Both the position numbers and the translations under genes were made by a program. DNA of 64,000 bases from Mermis nigrescens (lineage: Eukaryota; Nematoda; Enoplea; Mermithida; Mermithidae), in contig JAVLUZ010000835.1 in assembly GCA_036768485.1 (NCBI GenBank), forward strand, positions 310,001-374,000, read 5' to 3'. This document shows, one piece after another, positions 32,690 to 42,100 of this stretch; positions within the stretch are counted from its first letter, which is position 1; each line of letters opens with the position of its first letter. Below the pieces are notes generated by a model. The model searched no databases. It was not told where the DNA came from and saw only the letters and a program-made list of their open reading frames with translations.

Positions 32690-33400
32690 AGCATAGGGGT
32701 TAGACTTGGGGGTATTACTCCTCCCTGAGTTTTAAAAAACTGTTATCTATATTGCCATTTTGACCAAAAAACGCTATTACTACATGGCCTTTTTTGGCCT
32801 TAGAAAATTGGTTATATGCATAGTTTCTTTTGGAATCAGAAACCTACCGTGTGAGTTCAAATAAGTTATGTAGTTTTTTCAGTTTCAAAAGGGTACATAG
32901 CTATTTTCCCGACTTTACAAAGGGCTTTATTTTTAACTATTTTTAGTCGAAAAAGGCTATACAGCCATAGGTGGGCGGCACCAAAGTTCTGGGGGGGTAC
33001 AAGTTTTTTCAAAGGTCAAAATATGGCCTTAAAAATGGAGGTATGGCAAAAAACACCATTTTTGAACGTTTCTCATCGAGCACTATCCATTGGCATCAAA
33101 AAATTGCGAAATAAACAAAAAAATTTGAATTCTAAGGGGTATTTTGGTTTCTGGGGGGTATTTTGTTTTCTGGGGGGTTGCATACCCCCAAACCACCCAC
33201 GCCCAGGTATGTATATAGCTATGTATGCTCACGAGTTCAACAAAGTTATATATTTGCCAGAAATGCTCAAAACCGATGGGTTTAAAGCGATACCGTCGTT
33301 TTTCGCTATAGAATCGTTTTTTAAATACTTGGCCTTCTCCAAAATTTTGACCCCCTCTGAAACTTCCACCTTCCGCACTTATGTTAGGCATTCAGAAGCA
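32690..33400. repeat. family J repeat, copy 2, with nested A element
   Basis: It matches the J copy at 23,550-23,950 segment by segment (GAGTTCAAA, AAAAAGGCTATACAGC, AGAAATGCTCAAAACCG, TTAAAGCGATACCG) and is interrupted by an A element at 32,966-33,211. Its outer ends are approximate. Confidence 0.5.
32966..33211 (+). mobile_element. hAT-like MITE, family A copy 6, nested in family J
   Basis: It runs CATAGGTGGGCGGCACC to CACGCCCAGGTATG. Flanks TATACAGC and TATATAGC match at 7 of 8. Confidence 0.85.
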
Positions 33401-33805
33401 TTTTATTAGCAAGACATAATCAGCTGAATGAAGCAAAAGACAAGCAAAATTTCACTTATATTTTGCTTTTTTATGTTTTAAATTATTTATACCGACTTCA
33501 TCTTTATCATATGATGAGTGTACGTAAGCGTGGTATTACGGATCTAAAATTTCAAAATGTCATAATTTCAAACCCAGTAGAAAACATAATTTCAAAGCCT
33601 AAAATAATTCTCCGCCAAATTGGGCAGAGTTGAACAAAATATTCGCTTTTATGCAAATCTTGCGTTGTCAATGGATTGAAATTGATCGGGCCCACATAAA
33701 ACTTGCTCGAATCGAGGGTCCGAACGAACCACACGGACGTAGGCATGGGGGTTTAGATTAGACCCAAAAATCTAACCCCCTCGCAGATTATGATAAACCA
33801 CCAGA

Positions 33806-33983
33806 CATGCACGTAGCGGCTTGAAATTTCGGATAGAGGATCCCTGGCCATTTTTAATGAGGGGGGGTTGAATGATCTCCAATTGTCGGCCGAAAATAGC
33901 TGAAAATAACATAAAAATGGTAAAAAACGCAGGGGACGACCAAATTTAGGTGGGGGATCCTCCATCCTACTGTTACCTGTCTG
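33806..33983 (-). mobile_element. hAT-like MITE, family F copy 5
   Basis: In reverse orientation it runs CATGCACGTAGCGGC to CTACTGTTACCTGTCTG. The target duplication CCACCAGA is perfect (33,798-33,805 and 33,984-33,991). It is 178 bp, shorter than its relatives. Confidence 0.85.
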
Positions 33984-34072
33984 CCACCAGAACTATATTT
34001 TTTGGTGATTCTTATAGAATTTTGTTCCATCAGACCTCCTTAATTTAATTACTGCCTATGAATGGTCGGAAT

Positions 34073-34327
34073 CACACGAGGGCGTGGGGGGAGGTTTGGG
34101 GGTATGCACCCCCAGAAGTTGGAATACACCCCTAGAAATCAAAATATCCCCAGAATTCAATTTTTGAAATTTTTTTGCATTTTTAGCGATTTTTTGATGC
34201 TATTGGATAGTGCTCGATGAGAAACGTCGAAAAATGGTGTTTTTTCGCCATACGACCACTTTTAAGACCATTTTTTGACCTTTGAAAATTTTTTCACCTT
34301 TCAGAATTTCGGTGCTGCCCACCTATG
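34073..34327 (-). mobile_element. hAT-like MITE, family A copy 7
   Basis: In reverse orientation it runs CACACGAGGGCGTGG to GCTGCCCACCTATG. Perfect flanking GTCGGAAT lies at 34,065-34,072 and 34,328-34,335. Confidence 0.9.
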
Positions 34328-34689
34328 GTCGGAATCACATATTTTTTAACATCACGCTAATGAAAGTTGCCAGGTATCAACGAAAATTTGGGCCGTTAGC
34401 ACGATGTGCTAACGGATAAGTAGACTTTTGTAAACAGAAGTATAGTAATCTAAACATTTTAAAGATATTTTCCAACGAAAATCCGAAAATTTCGCGGAAA
34501 GCATGCATTTTTCACAAATGTTTTTAAAGATTTGAAGCCTCTTTGTGGCAACTTGACTCTTTTTCTGGTTCATAAACAAAATAATGTTCTTTATTTATTT
34601 GCTATCATTTAATTCATGAGCATATTGGCATCTGTTATTCTGTTATCAGATTCAATTTGGATTCATTTCGGGTATTGCACAGACATGCG

Positions 34690-35058
34690 CAGATGGGAAT
34701 TCTGGGGGCGGGGTTGAAATTATAAAGTGCCTTTTTTAGGCCCAAAAATGGTAGGTACGCGTCAAAATTATCGTTTTTCGGCGTTTCTGACGATGCTATA
34801 GCTTTCAAGAGCATATGAACAAAAAAATTTCGAAAAAATAAAAATAGTCAAACAAATTGAACAAAATATAGTCAAAACATGAGTGTAATAACGCGAAGCG
34901 CCGAAAACTTGACACTTTTGAGCAGATAGATATGTAGCTAAAAACGCTTAGAAAAGCACCTTTTCTACAAAATTAAGAGATTTTTTGGGAACTTTCGAAA
35001 ATTCGCGAATTTTGGGAAGAGGGGTAAAACAATTTTTGAAGAGGAAACCCCTCCCAAG
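34690..35058. repeat. family I repeat
   Basis: Shared family I words are GGGCCCAAAAATGGTAGGTACGC, TTTTTCGGCGTTTCTGACGA, CTATA...CTTTC near the middle, AACGCGAAGCGCCGAAAAC, and CTAAAAACGCTTAGAAAAGC. Other copies lie near 38,095, 55,330, 56,150, 59,370 and 62,700. Its termini were not resolved. Confidence 0.55.
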
Positions 35059-35272
35059 CATAGGTGGGCAGCACCGAAATTCTGGGGGGGAAGGTGAAAA
35101 AATTTTTAAAGGTCAAAAAAATGGTCTTAAAAATGGTCGTATGGCAAAAAAACACCATTTTTCGACGTTTCTCATTAAGCTCTATCCAATGGCATCAAAA
35201 AATTGCTAAAAAAGCAAAAAAAATTTTTCTGGGGGTATATATATACCCCCAAACCCTCCACGCCCATGTGTG
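35059..35272 (+). mobile_element. hAT-like MITE, family A copy 8
   Basis: It runs CATAGGTGGGCAGCACC to CACGCCCATGTGTG. Flanks CTCCCAAG and CTCCCAAC match at 7 of 8. It is 214 bp, a short variant lacking one of the GGGGTATTTTGG segments. Confidence 0.85.
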
Positions 35273-35715
35273 CTCCCAACCCACCCCAGATCATGTATAT
35301 ATAGTGTTGTAGTCGTTTTCTAGCATATTGATTCATTCAGACCTATTGTATTGACGATGACGCAGACAAAATATTAGTATGTAGAATACAACTTGGCATT
35401 CTATTTTTCAAAAACAGAAAAGGGCAGATGTCTCTCACATTGCACGTATTAAACAGATAAAAACTAGTGTTCAATTGTAAACTATTGCGTGCTAATGAAA
35501 AAATTTTTCATTAGCACCAGTGCTAATCGTGGTCGCGCTAAAAATTGGTATGGAGCTATTTTTATGACTGGAAAGATTCAGTTCAAAAATGGGCTGTATG
35601 GCTGTATTTTCAGGCTGAATGGCTATACAATATACATAATCATAAATAAGTTTTTTTAAGTTAAGAGGAAGCGAAACTCCACGCTCATCCCTATAGATGC
35701 ACAGCATAATATGGT

Positions 35716-36196
35716 GGAAGAGGGGGGCGCAAGATTTTTCAATGGTCAAAAAATGGTCTTAAAAATCATGGTATGCATACGTGGGCAGCAAGAAAATTTG
35801 GGGGTCCAAGATTTTTTGAAGGTCAAAAAATGGCCTTAAAAATGGTGATATGGCGATAAAAACACCATTTTTCGACGTTTCCATTGGCATCAAAAAATTG
35901 CGAAAAAAAACGAAAAAATTTTCAAAAATTGATTTCTGGGGGGTCTTTTGATTTCTGGGGGGGGTCTTTTGCTTTCTGGGGGGGTCCAGACCCCCCCCCA
36001 GATCCCCCCACGCCCATGTGTGATGGTATGGCGAAAAACACCATTTTTCAACGTTTCTCATTATCCATTGGCATCAACAAATCGCGAAAAAACTTTCGAG
36101 AATTGAATTCTTGGGGAGGGGTACTTGGTTTTTGGGAGGGGGTATTCGGCCTTCCGGGAGGCGTGCATACCCCCAACCTCCTCACGCCCACGTGTG
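35716..36196 (+). mobile_element. hAT-like MITE, family A copy, left end degraded, host of a nested A
   Basis: GGGGGGCGCAAGATTTTTC is followed by the usual A interior to AAAAATCATGGTATG, then the nested copy, then the rest of the interior to CACGCCCACGTGTG. The left terminal repeat is not recognisable, so its start is approximate and no outer duplication was found. Confidence 0.65.
35776..36022 (+). mobile_element. hAT-like MITE, family A copy 9, nested
   Basis: It runs CATACGTGGGCAGCAAG to CACGCCCATGTGTG. Perfect flanking ATGGTATG lies at 35,768-35,775 and 36,023-36,030. This is the same internal A position used by copies 2 and 3. Confidence 0.9.
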
Positions 36197-36462
36197 GTCA
36201 GCGGGTTTAGGGGGTTCAATATTGAACTTTTTGGGCCAAAATGACGTCAGAAACCTGTTATTGAATTAATCTACATTTTCTGGTTAATTCTTAACACTTT
36301 TGAAGGGAGTTTTTTTATTTTCATCGACTTTTAGCATTCATTTTGCCTCATTTTTTCGAAAAATTTTCATTGTTTCCTTCTTGTCTATAGTACCAAACCC
36401 ACAACGTGCAAATCGCTCAATAGAGTGATTGTCTAATGGATGAGCGCGAATTCCTTTTTCAG

Positions 36463-36868
36463 GTATCTATTCAGGCTCAATGTAGTACCCGACTATCTAA
36501 AATTGGATATTGCAAAAAGAACGGAATTTTTCGATGCTTGGTGCTATTTGATGAGAACTACATTGAAGCGAGGCGACGTTAATCTGTTGAACAACCTCTA
36601 CATTTCGGCTATGCTGACTAATAGATATTTTTACAATGCTTTAAATCAGAAATTGTACCATCATATGGAGGAAGAGAAAGAAATGATTTTTTCGTGGATG
36701 GACCGATCGATTAAGTTTCTAATGATCGAAAATCTAGACGAGCTGATTAATTTTGTGCAAAATGTCGACGCTGATCCAGCCGATTTCAATAAAGAGCTGT
36801 TTGTCGATAGATTAAGGAAGTGTAAAGTGTTTTGGTTTTCTGTCGGTCATAAACATACTCGCAAATAA
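36463..36868 (+). CDS. unrecognised coding block 4
   Basis: A good acceptor (CCTTTTTCAG) precedes a 135-codon open frame to TAA. The product is strongly helical and charged, with segments KLDIAKRTEFFDAWCYLMRT, LKRGDVNLLNNLYISAML and LYHHMEEEKEMIFSWMDRS. The spacing faintly recalls an all-helical exchange-factor or repeat domain, but I cannot assign a family. The last 15 codons look less protein-like, so a donor may lie around 36,824-36,832. It has the same acceptor phase as block 2. Confidence 0.5.
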
Positions 36869-36938
36869 AACCGTCAAGTCGGACAATGCGTGCGATAATG
36901 TATGTAGAACACGCACACACGGGCGTAGGGGTTTACAC

Positions 36939-37436
36939 CATACGTGGGAAGCACCAACATTCTGGGGGGTGTGTGTGCAAGATTTTTCAAAGGTCAAGGA
37001 ATGGCCTTAAAAATGGTAGTATGACGAAAAAACACCATTTTTCAACGTTTCTCATCAAGCACTATCCATTGGCATCAAAAATTGCGGAAAAACAGAAAAA
37101 TTTTCGAAAAATTGGGTCCTGGGCATACGTGGGCAGCAAGAAAATTCTGGGGGGGTCCAAGATTTTTTGAAGGTGTCAAAAAATAGCCTTAAAAATGGTG
37201 GTATGGCGATAAAAACACCATTTTTCGACGTTTCTCATCAAGCACTATCCATTGGCATCAAAAAATTGAGAAAAAAACGAAAAAAATTTTCAAAAATTGA
37301 ATTCTGTGGGGGGGGTCTTTTGATTTCTGGGGACCCCCCCCCAGACCCCCCACGCCCATGTGTGGTCCTGGGAGGTATTTTGGTTTCTCGGTGTGGGGGG
37401 GGTGCATACCCCCAAACCCCCTCACGCTCAGGTGTG
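36939..37436 (+). mobile_element. hAT-like MITE, family A copy 10, host of a nested A
   Basis: It runs CATACGTGGGAAGCACC to CACGCTCAGGTGTG and is interrupted at 37,124-37,364. Outer flanks GTTTACAC and CTGACGAC do not match convincingly. The halves may come from an old insertion or from recombination between copies. Confidence 0.75.
37124..37364 (+). mobile_element. hAT-like MITE, family A copy 11, nested
   Basis: It runs CATACGTGGGCAGCAAG to CACGCCCATGTGTG, with perfect flanking GTCCTGGG (37,116-37,123 and 37,365-37,372). It lies in a second internal site of copy 10, not in the GGTATG word. Confidence 0.9.
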
Positions 37437-37504
37437 CTGACGACATGACATCCCGCCGTCTATATTTTAAACCAATCACATTTCCACTAACATTTTTTAG
37501 AATA

Positions 37505-37678
37505 ATACCTCGCCCAGAATTCAATTTTTAAAATTTAGCAATTTTTTGATGCCAATGTATAATTTTTGATGAGGAACGTTGAAGAATGGTTTTTTTCGCC
37601 ATACCACAAGTTTTAAGGCCATTTTTGACTTTTGAAAAAATCTTGCACCCCCCAGAACTTTAGTGCCGCCCACCTATG
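37505..37678 (-). mobile_element. family A fragment (copy 12)
   Basis: In reverse orientation it ends TGCCGCCCACCTATG. The other end is truncated or eroded near ACCTCGCCCAGAATTC. Confidence 0.7.
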
Positions 37679-37689
37679 GTAAGAGCCAT

Positions 37690-38460
37690 ATTCTGTAGTC
37701 CTGAAAATTTTAAAGGTCAAAAATGTATGGTAGAACAAAAAGTTCTCCTTTGTCGACAATCAAGCTCTATTATCAAAAGAAAATCGCGAAAATTTTTTTC
37801 TCGAATAATCAATACATGGGCAGCAGGCAAATTCTGTGAAGGGGGACCAATATGAGGCAAAAATGATCAAAATTCAATTCTGGGGGCCTATTGATTTTGG
37901 GGGAAGTCCGCGGAATTCTAGAGGGTCCATCCATACCACACATGAGCGTGAGAGGGGGTCTGGGGGTGTTAAACCCCATGCAGATTACTGTGTAGACCCT
38001 CAGAACTCTATTTCTAGCAACATTTTTTGGTGATTTAACCCAACCGGACCACCAGAACTTTCAGGCTGCCCAATGCCCATGTATGGTTCAGATCGTACAT
38101 GTACAGCATAGGAACTCTGGGGGAAGGGGTAAAGCCCGAGGAATGTTAAAATGTGCCGTTTTTGGGCTAAAAACGATGGATACGTGTCCAAAACGCTGTC
38201 CGTTCTTTCTAGAAAATTTGAAAAATCTAGTAAATTAAACAAGTGTGTAAAGGGCGCGAAGCGCCGAAAATATGAGACTTGAGCCAAAAACGAGCTAAAA
38301 AATCTTAAAAGGCCCACTTTTTACAATTTTTCCAAAAAATCGACAAATCTGAGGGGGAGTCGCACGCAGCCATTTTGCGGGGGTCGGTTGTCATCGGGAG
38401 ATCAAACCCCCCTCAAAAACACGAATCGTCCAGCCAGACCCCACACCAATGTGTGGTAGC
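37690..38460. other. degenerate MITE-derived sequence, no gene
   Basis: Family I words (GGGCGCGAAGCGCCGAAAA at 38,254, TTTTTGGGCTAAAAACG) and A-like ends (CATGAGCGTGAGAGGGGG near 37,941, CATGTATGG near 38,080) are present but scrambled. No credible reading frame was seen. Confidence 0.4.
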
Positions 38461-38495
38461 TGTATTAGTTTCAACAGAGTTTGCACTAGATTTAG

Positions 38496-38786
38496 ATCGA
38501 TAAGAAAATTATCCATTATGCACAATATTTTATAAATCGTAATAGTTGTAAAAACAATGATGTAAACCGGAATTCCTTGTTCCAATTCAAATCAAATTCA
38601 TGGACAATTTTAATCGGTTCAAACATGCCTGATACGTGTGAACAACATTTTGTGAAATTATCTGCACAAGGAACTAACATAATTCACGAAATGACGTGCG
38701 AAAATAAGACAGCCTTGAAACATTGCTTAAAAGAAATAGGAATAAAAATAGACGCAATGGGAAATAACTTGATCGAAAAACACTAA
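38496..38786 (+). CDS. unrecognised coding block 5, probable terminal exon
   Basis: The frame is open from a possible acceptor (ATTTAG) for 96 codons to TAA at 38,784-38,786. It contains SWTILIGSNMPDTCEQHFVK and ENKTALKHCLKEIGIKIDAM. Codon composition is protein-like, and no MITE overlaps it. It ends 10 nt from the stop codon of the convergent SMARCC gene, so the two 3' UTRs must overlap. An AATAAA lies near 39,188. I do not recognise the protein. Whether it is the last exon of the same gene as blocks 1-4 is an inference from strand and order only. Confidence 0.45.
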   Translation: MDKKIIHYAQYFINRNSCKNNDVNRNSLFQFKSNSWTILIGSNMPDTCEQHFVKLSAQGTNIIHEMTCENKTALKHCLKEIGIKIDAMGNNLIEKH

Positions 38787-38796
38787 GTCTACTGAT

Positions 38797-39141
38797 CTAA
38801 TCTTGCTGTCCAGTCGACGAGGGTTGCTGCCCACCAGCGCTCAGCTGACCCTGACCCTGACCCGGCTGGGGTCCAACGCCAACAATCTGCTGATGGGGCG
38901 GCGCGGCGACGGGATGGGCACCCGGAGGCGCTCGGCTCATTTGGGACATGGGCCCCTGCTGTGGTTGCTGGCTCATTTGGACCGGCTGACTTTGTTGGGC
39001 CATGGAACCAGGCTGAGGGCCTTGGCCCATCGCAGCGCCCGGCTGATGTTGCTGCTGCTGCGAATACGACTGGGGGCCGAGCTGTTGCTGATCAGGCGGC
39101 GGAGGCATACTGTAGGACTGAGCCGGTTCATGCCTGTATTG
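38797..39141 (-). CDS. mor: SMARCC last coding exon, Gln/Pro-rich C-terminus
   Basis: The acceptor is TTTTAGCATCAG. The exon has 115 codons including TAG, rich in PQ, GQ and MSQ repeats. It is the usual low-complexity tail of SMARCC proteins. Plus-strand frames across it are antisense shadows. Confidence 0.85.
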   Translation of the reverse strand, partial: QYRHEPAQSYSMPPPPDQQQLGPQSYSQQQQHQPGAAMGQGPQPGSMAQQSQPVQMSQQPQQGPMSQMSRAPPGAHPVAAPPHQQIVGVGPQPGQGQGQLSAGGQQPSSTGQQD

Positions 39142-42100
39142 CTGATGCTAAAAGCAAAAATTAATACACACATATGAATTATAATATAATAAAAACAAAT
39201 ATTTATAAATAATAATAATAAACGTAATATTAAGAATCTAAAACATTGATGATGATCATGATAATAATAACAATAAAAATAATAAAATTAATACTAATAA
39301 TAATAATAAATGATAAAACATAAACCATACAAATAATATCAGTCAATCAATCGAATTCTTTATAGCTGAAAAGATACAAGACAAACACAGTGCGAAATAC
39401 GATAAAGTAAACGCATTCGATTAAACAAAGCAGACAAATATGACCAAAGGGACATGCAAGCATAGGTGGGCAGCACCAAAATTTCGGGAGAAGGGGTGGA
39501 GGTGTGAGAATTTTTTAAAGGTAAAAAATGGTCTTAAAAATGGAGTTATGGCGGAAAAAACACAATTTTTCAACGTCTTTCATCGAGCACTATCCAATGG
39601 TATCAAAAAATCGTGAAAAAATCAAAGAATTGAATTCTGGGGAAGAGATATTTCAGTTGGGGGGGGGGCGCATTCGGCCTCCTTCGGGGGAGGGGGTGCG
39701 TAGCCCCACCCCCACGCCCAAGTGTGCACGCAAGTGATATGAATAACAATATCCATGCCTGCCATACATGCACAGGGGAGTGGGGGGTATTACCATAGGT
39801 GGGCAGCACCGAAATTCTGGGGAAGTGGGGTTGAAAAAATTTTCAAAGGTGAAAAATGGTCTTAAAAGTGGTCGTATGGCGAAAAAACACCATTGTCGAC
39901 GTTTCTCATCAAGCACTATCCAATGGCATCAAAAAATCGCTAAAAAAGCAAAAAAAATTTCAAAATTTGAATTCTGGGGGATATTTTGATTTCTGGGGGA
40001 GTATTTCAACTTGTGGGGGGTGCATACCCCCCAAACACCCCACACCCATGTGTGGGTATTACCCCTTTGAAGGGTCAGCCGGTCAGGAATGTCCGGAGAT
40101 TTTGAGCTGATGGAACGTTTTTTTGCATCATCTTCGAGGTCAAAAGCAGTAAAAACGCCAAAATTTTTCCAGCGCTTCGCGCCAGATTAGTACTTTTTAC
40201 TCAAATAGCGACCGAAATTGATAAATTTATGCATTTTTTAGTGTTAAAAGTGATATAATGCAGTCAAAATAAACTAAAAATGCTTTTAAAATGCGATATT
40301 ACCACGATAAAAGGTTTTATAGGCTATGTTGACCATTTTGATCGTTAAAACAGCAAAAAGATCGTGAACGTTAAATTAACTGTTTTGGATTTTAGGGATT
40401 TCACTCCCTGCCGAGCCGACCCTCATATTGTACACCTATGATGCCTGTCCCATGAAAAATGTAGATAGTAAATCAATGCTTACTAATCTAAATTTAGATC
40501 GATTTAAATGTAATATAATTTAAATATATAATACAAGCAAAAAAATAATTTACCTGCTGCACAGGCGTTTGTGCCATTCCGTAAGCAACTGGTTGCTGCT
40601 GCTGCTGTTGCGCTTGTTGTTGCTGAGAAGGCATTTGCGCTTGCTGTTGCTGTTGCTGCGGTGGGGGTGGAGCCACACCCGGCCCTGGTCCGTATCCGTA
40701 CTGCTGTTGGGGCGGCACAACCATCGGTGTTTGTGATTGTTGCTGCTGGTATCTCTGCTGTTGTTGTTGGTACACCTGTTGTTGTTGCTGGTATCCCGCT
40801 TGCACCTGCTCCAGACATGTAACAGCTCAAAATTTCGGGAATGTCAGTTGGCCATTTTCGGGGGCAAGAAGTATGTACATAATCTTCGGTTTTTGGACAA
40901 AAAGTACTTGAAAAAGCCGAAAAACGCAAGGTTTTGCCAAAATGAGGTCGAGTACAGATTTTTGATTTTCGGGGATGATATGACAACCGAATTTGGGTGG
41001 GGGCCATAGGTGGGCGGCTCCAAAGTTCTGGGAGGGGGTGCAAGATTTCTTCGAAGGTCAAAAAATGGCCCTAAAAATGTTGGTACGGCGAAAAACACAA
41101 TTTTTCAACGTCTCTCATCGAGCACTATCCATTGGCATCAAAAAATTGCGAAAAAAACAAAAAAAATTTTCAAAAATTGAATTCTGGCGAGGGGGGTATT
41201 TTGATTTCTGGGGGGTATTTTGGTTTCTCGGGGGGGGGGGTGCACACCCCCAAAAACCCCCACGCCCAGGTATGGTGGGGGCCCCCATCCAGTCTGTTAA
41301 GTGTAAGACGTACCCACAGATGCAAACGGTCAAAAGGAGGACGATAGAATTTCAGTGGAAACTTGTATATTTCTTACGAAGCGCCACTTTATGGCAAAGA
41401 CCAACGTTTTTGAACATTTTTAACAGCTGCATGATCTTCAATAATAAATTTAAACGAAAATTTCAAAAACTTTTTCGCAATCAGCTCAATCGGGGTACAC
41501 AACACAGTAAAATAACACCTCCATAAAAATAATACGATGATACCAAAATATTTTAATCAAGGAGCCATTATACATAGCACGTGATCGTCCTATTCTCAAT
41601 AATAATGTTTCATCATATCCTTTAAATTTGTTTTAATTTACCACATTTTTCTTTTTCTTAAAGCTTTAAATCTTTTATTATTATCTTTATAATTTAATGG
41701 TAGGTTTAAACTTTAAGCTCCTCTTAGTTTACAACTCTCGCTTAGCAAGCTCATTTTTCGAAACTATTCCTTCATAATCAGTCGAATTTTAGGATCAGCT
41801 GGATTCTAGCAATATCGCTCTATAATTTATACACTAAAAGACATAGTCAATAGAGAAGGTTCAAAGGGCATGCATCATCAGATAAGACATTTGTTCTTCG
41901 TGAAACTAATCAAGTTTCAGCACTGCTCCTTTTAGAAGACCATTTGACAATTTTCTGCATCCAGAAAGACTGTTATTAGCTATTTTTAACTCTAAAAAGG
42001 TGGTTTACCGTTTTTCTGACTGTAAAAGGACTATACAGCTATTCTAAGCTTGAAACAATATCAGTTTTTATGACTTTAAACGACAGTATAGGGGTTTTTG

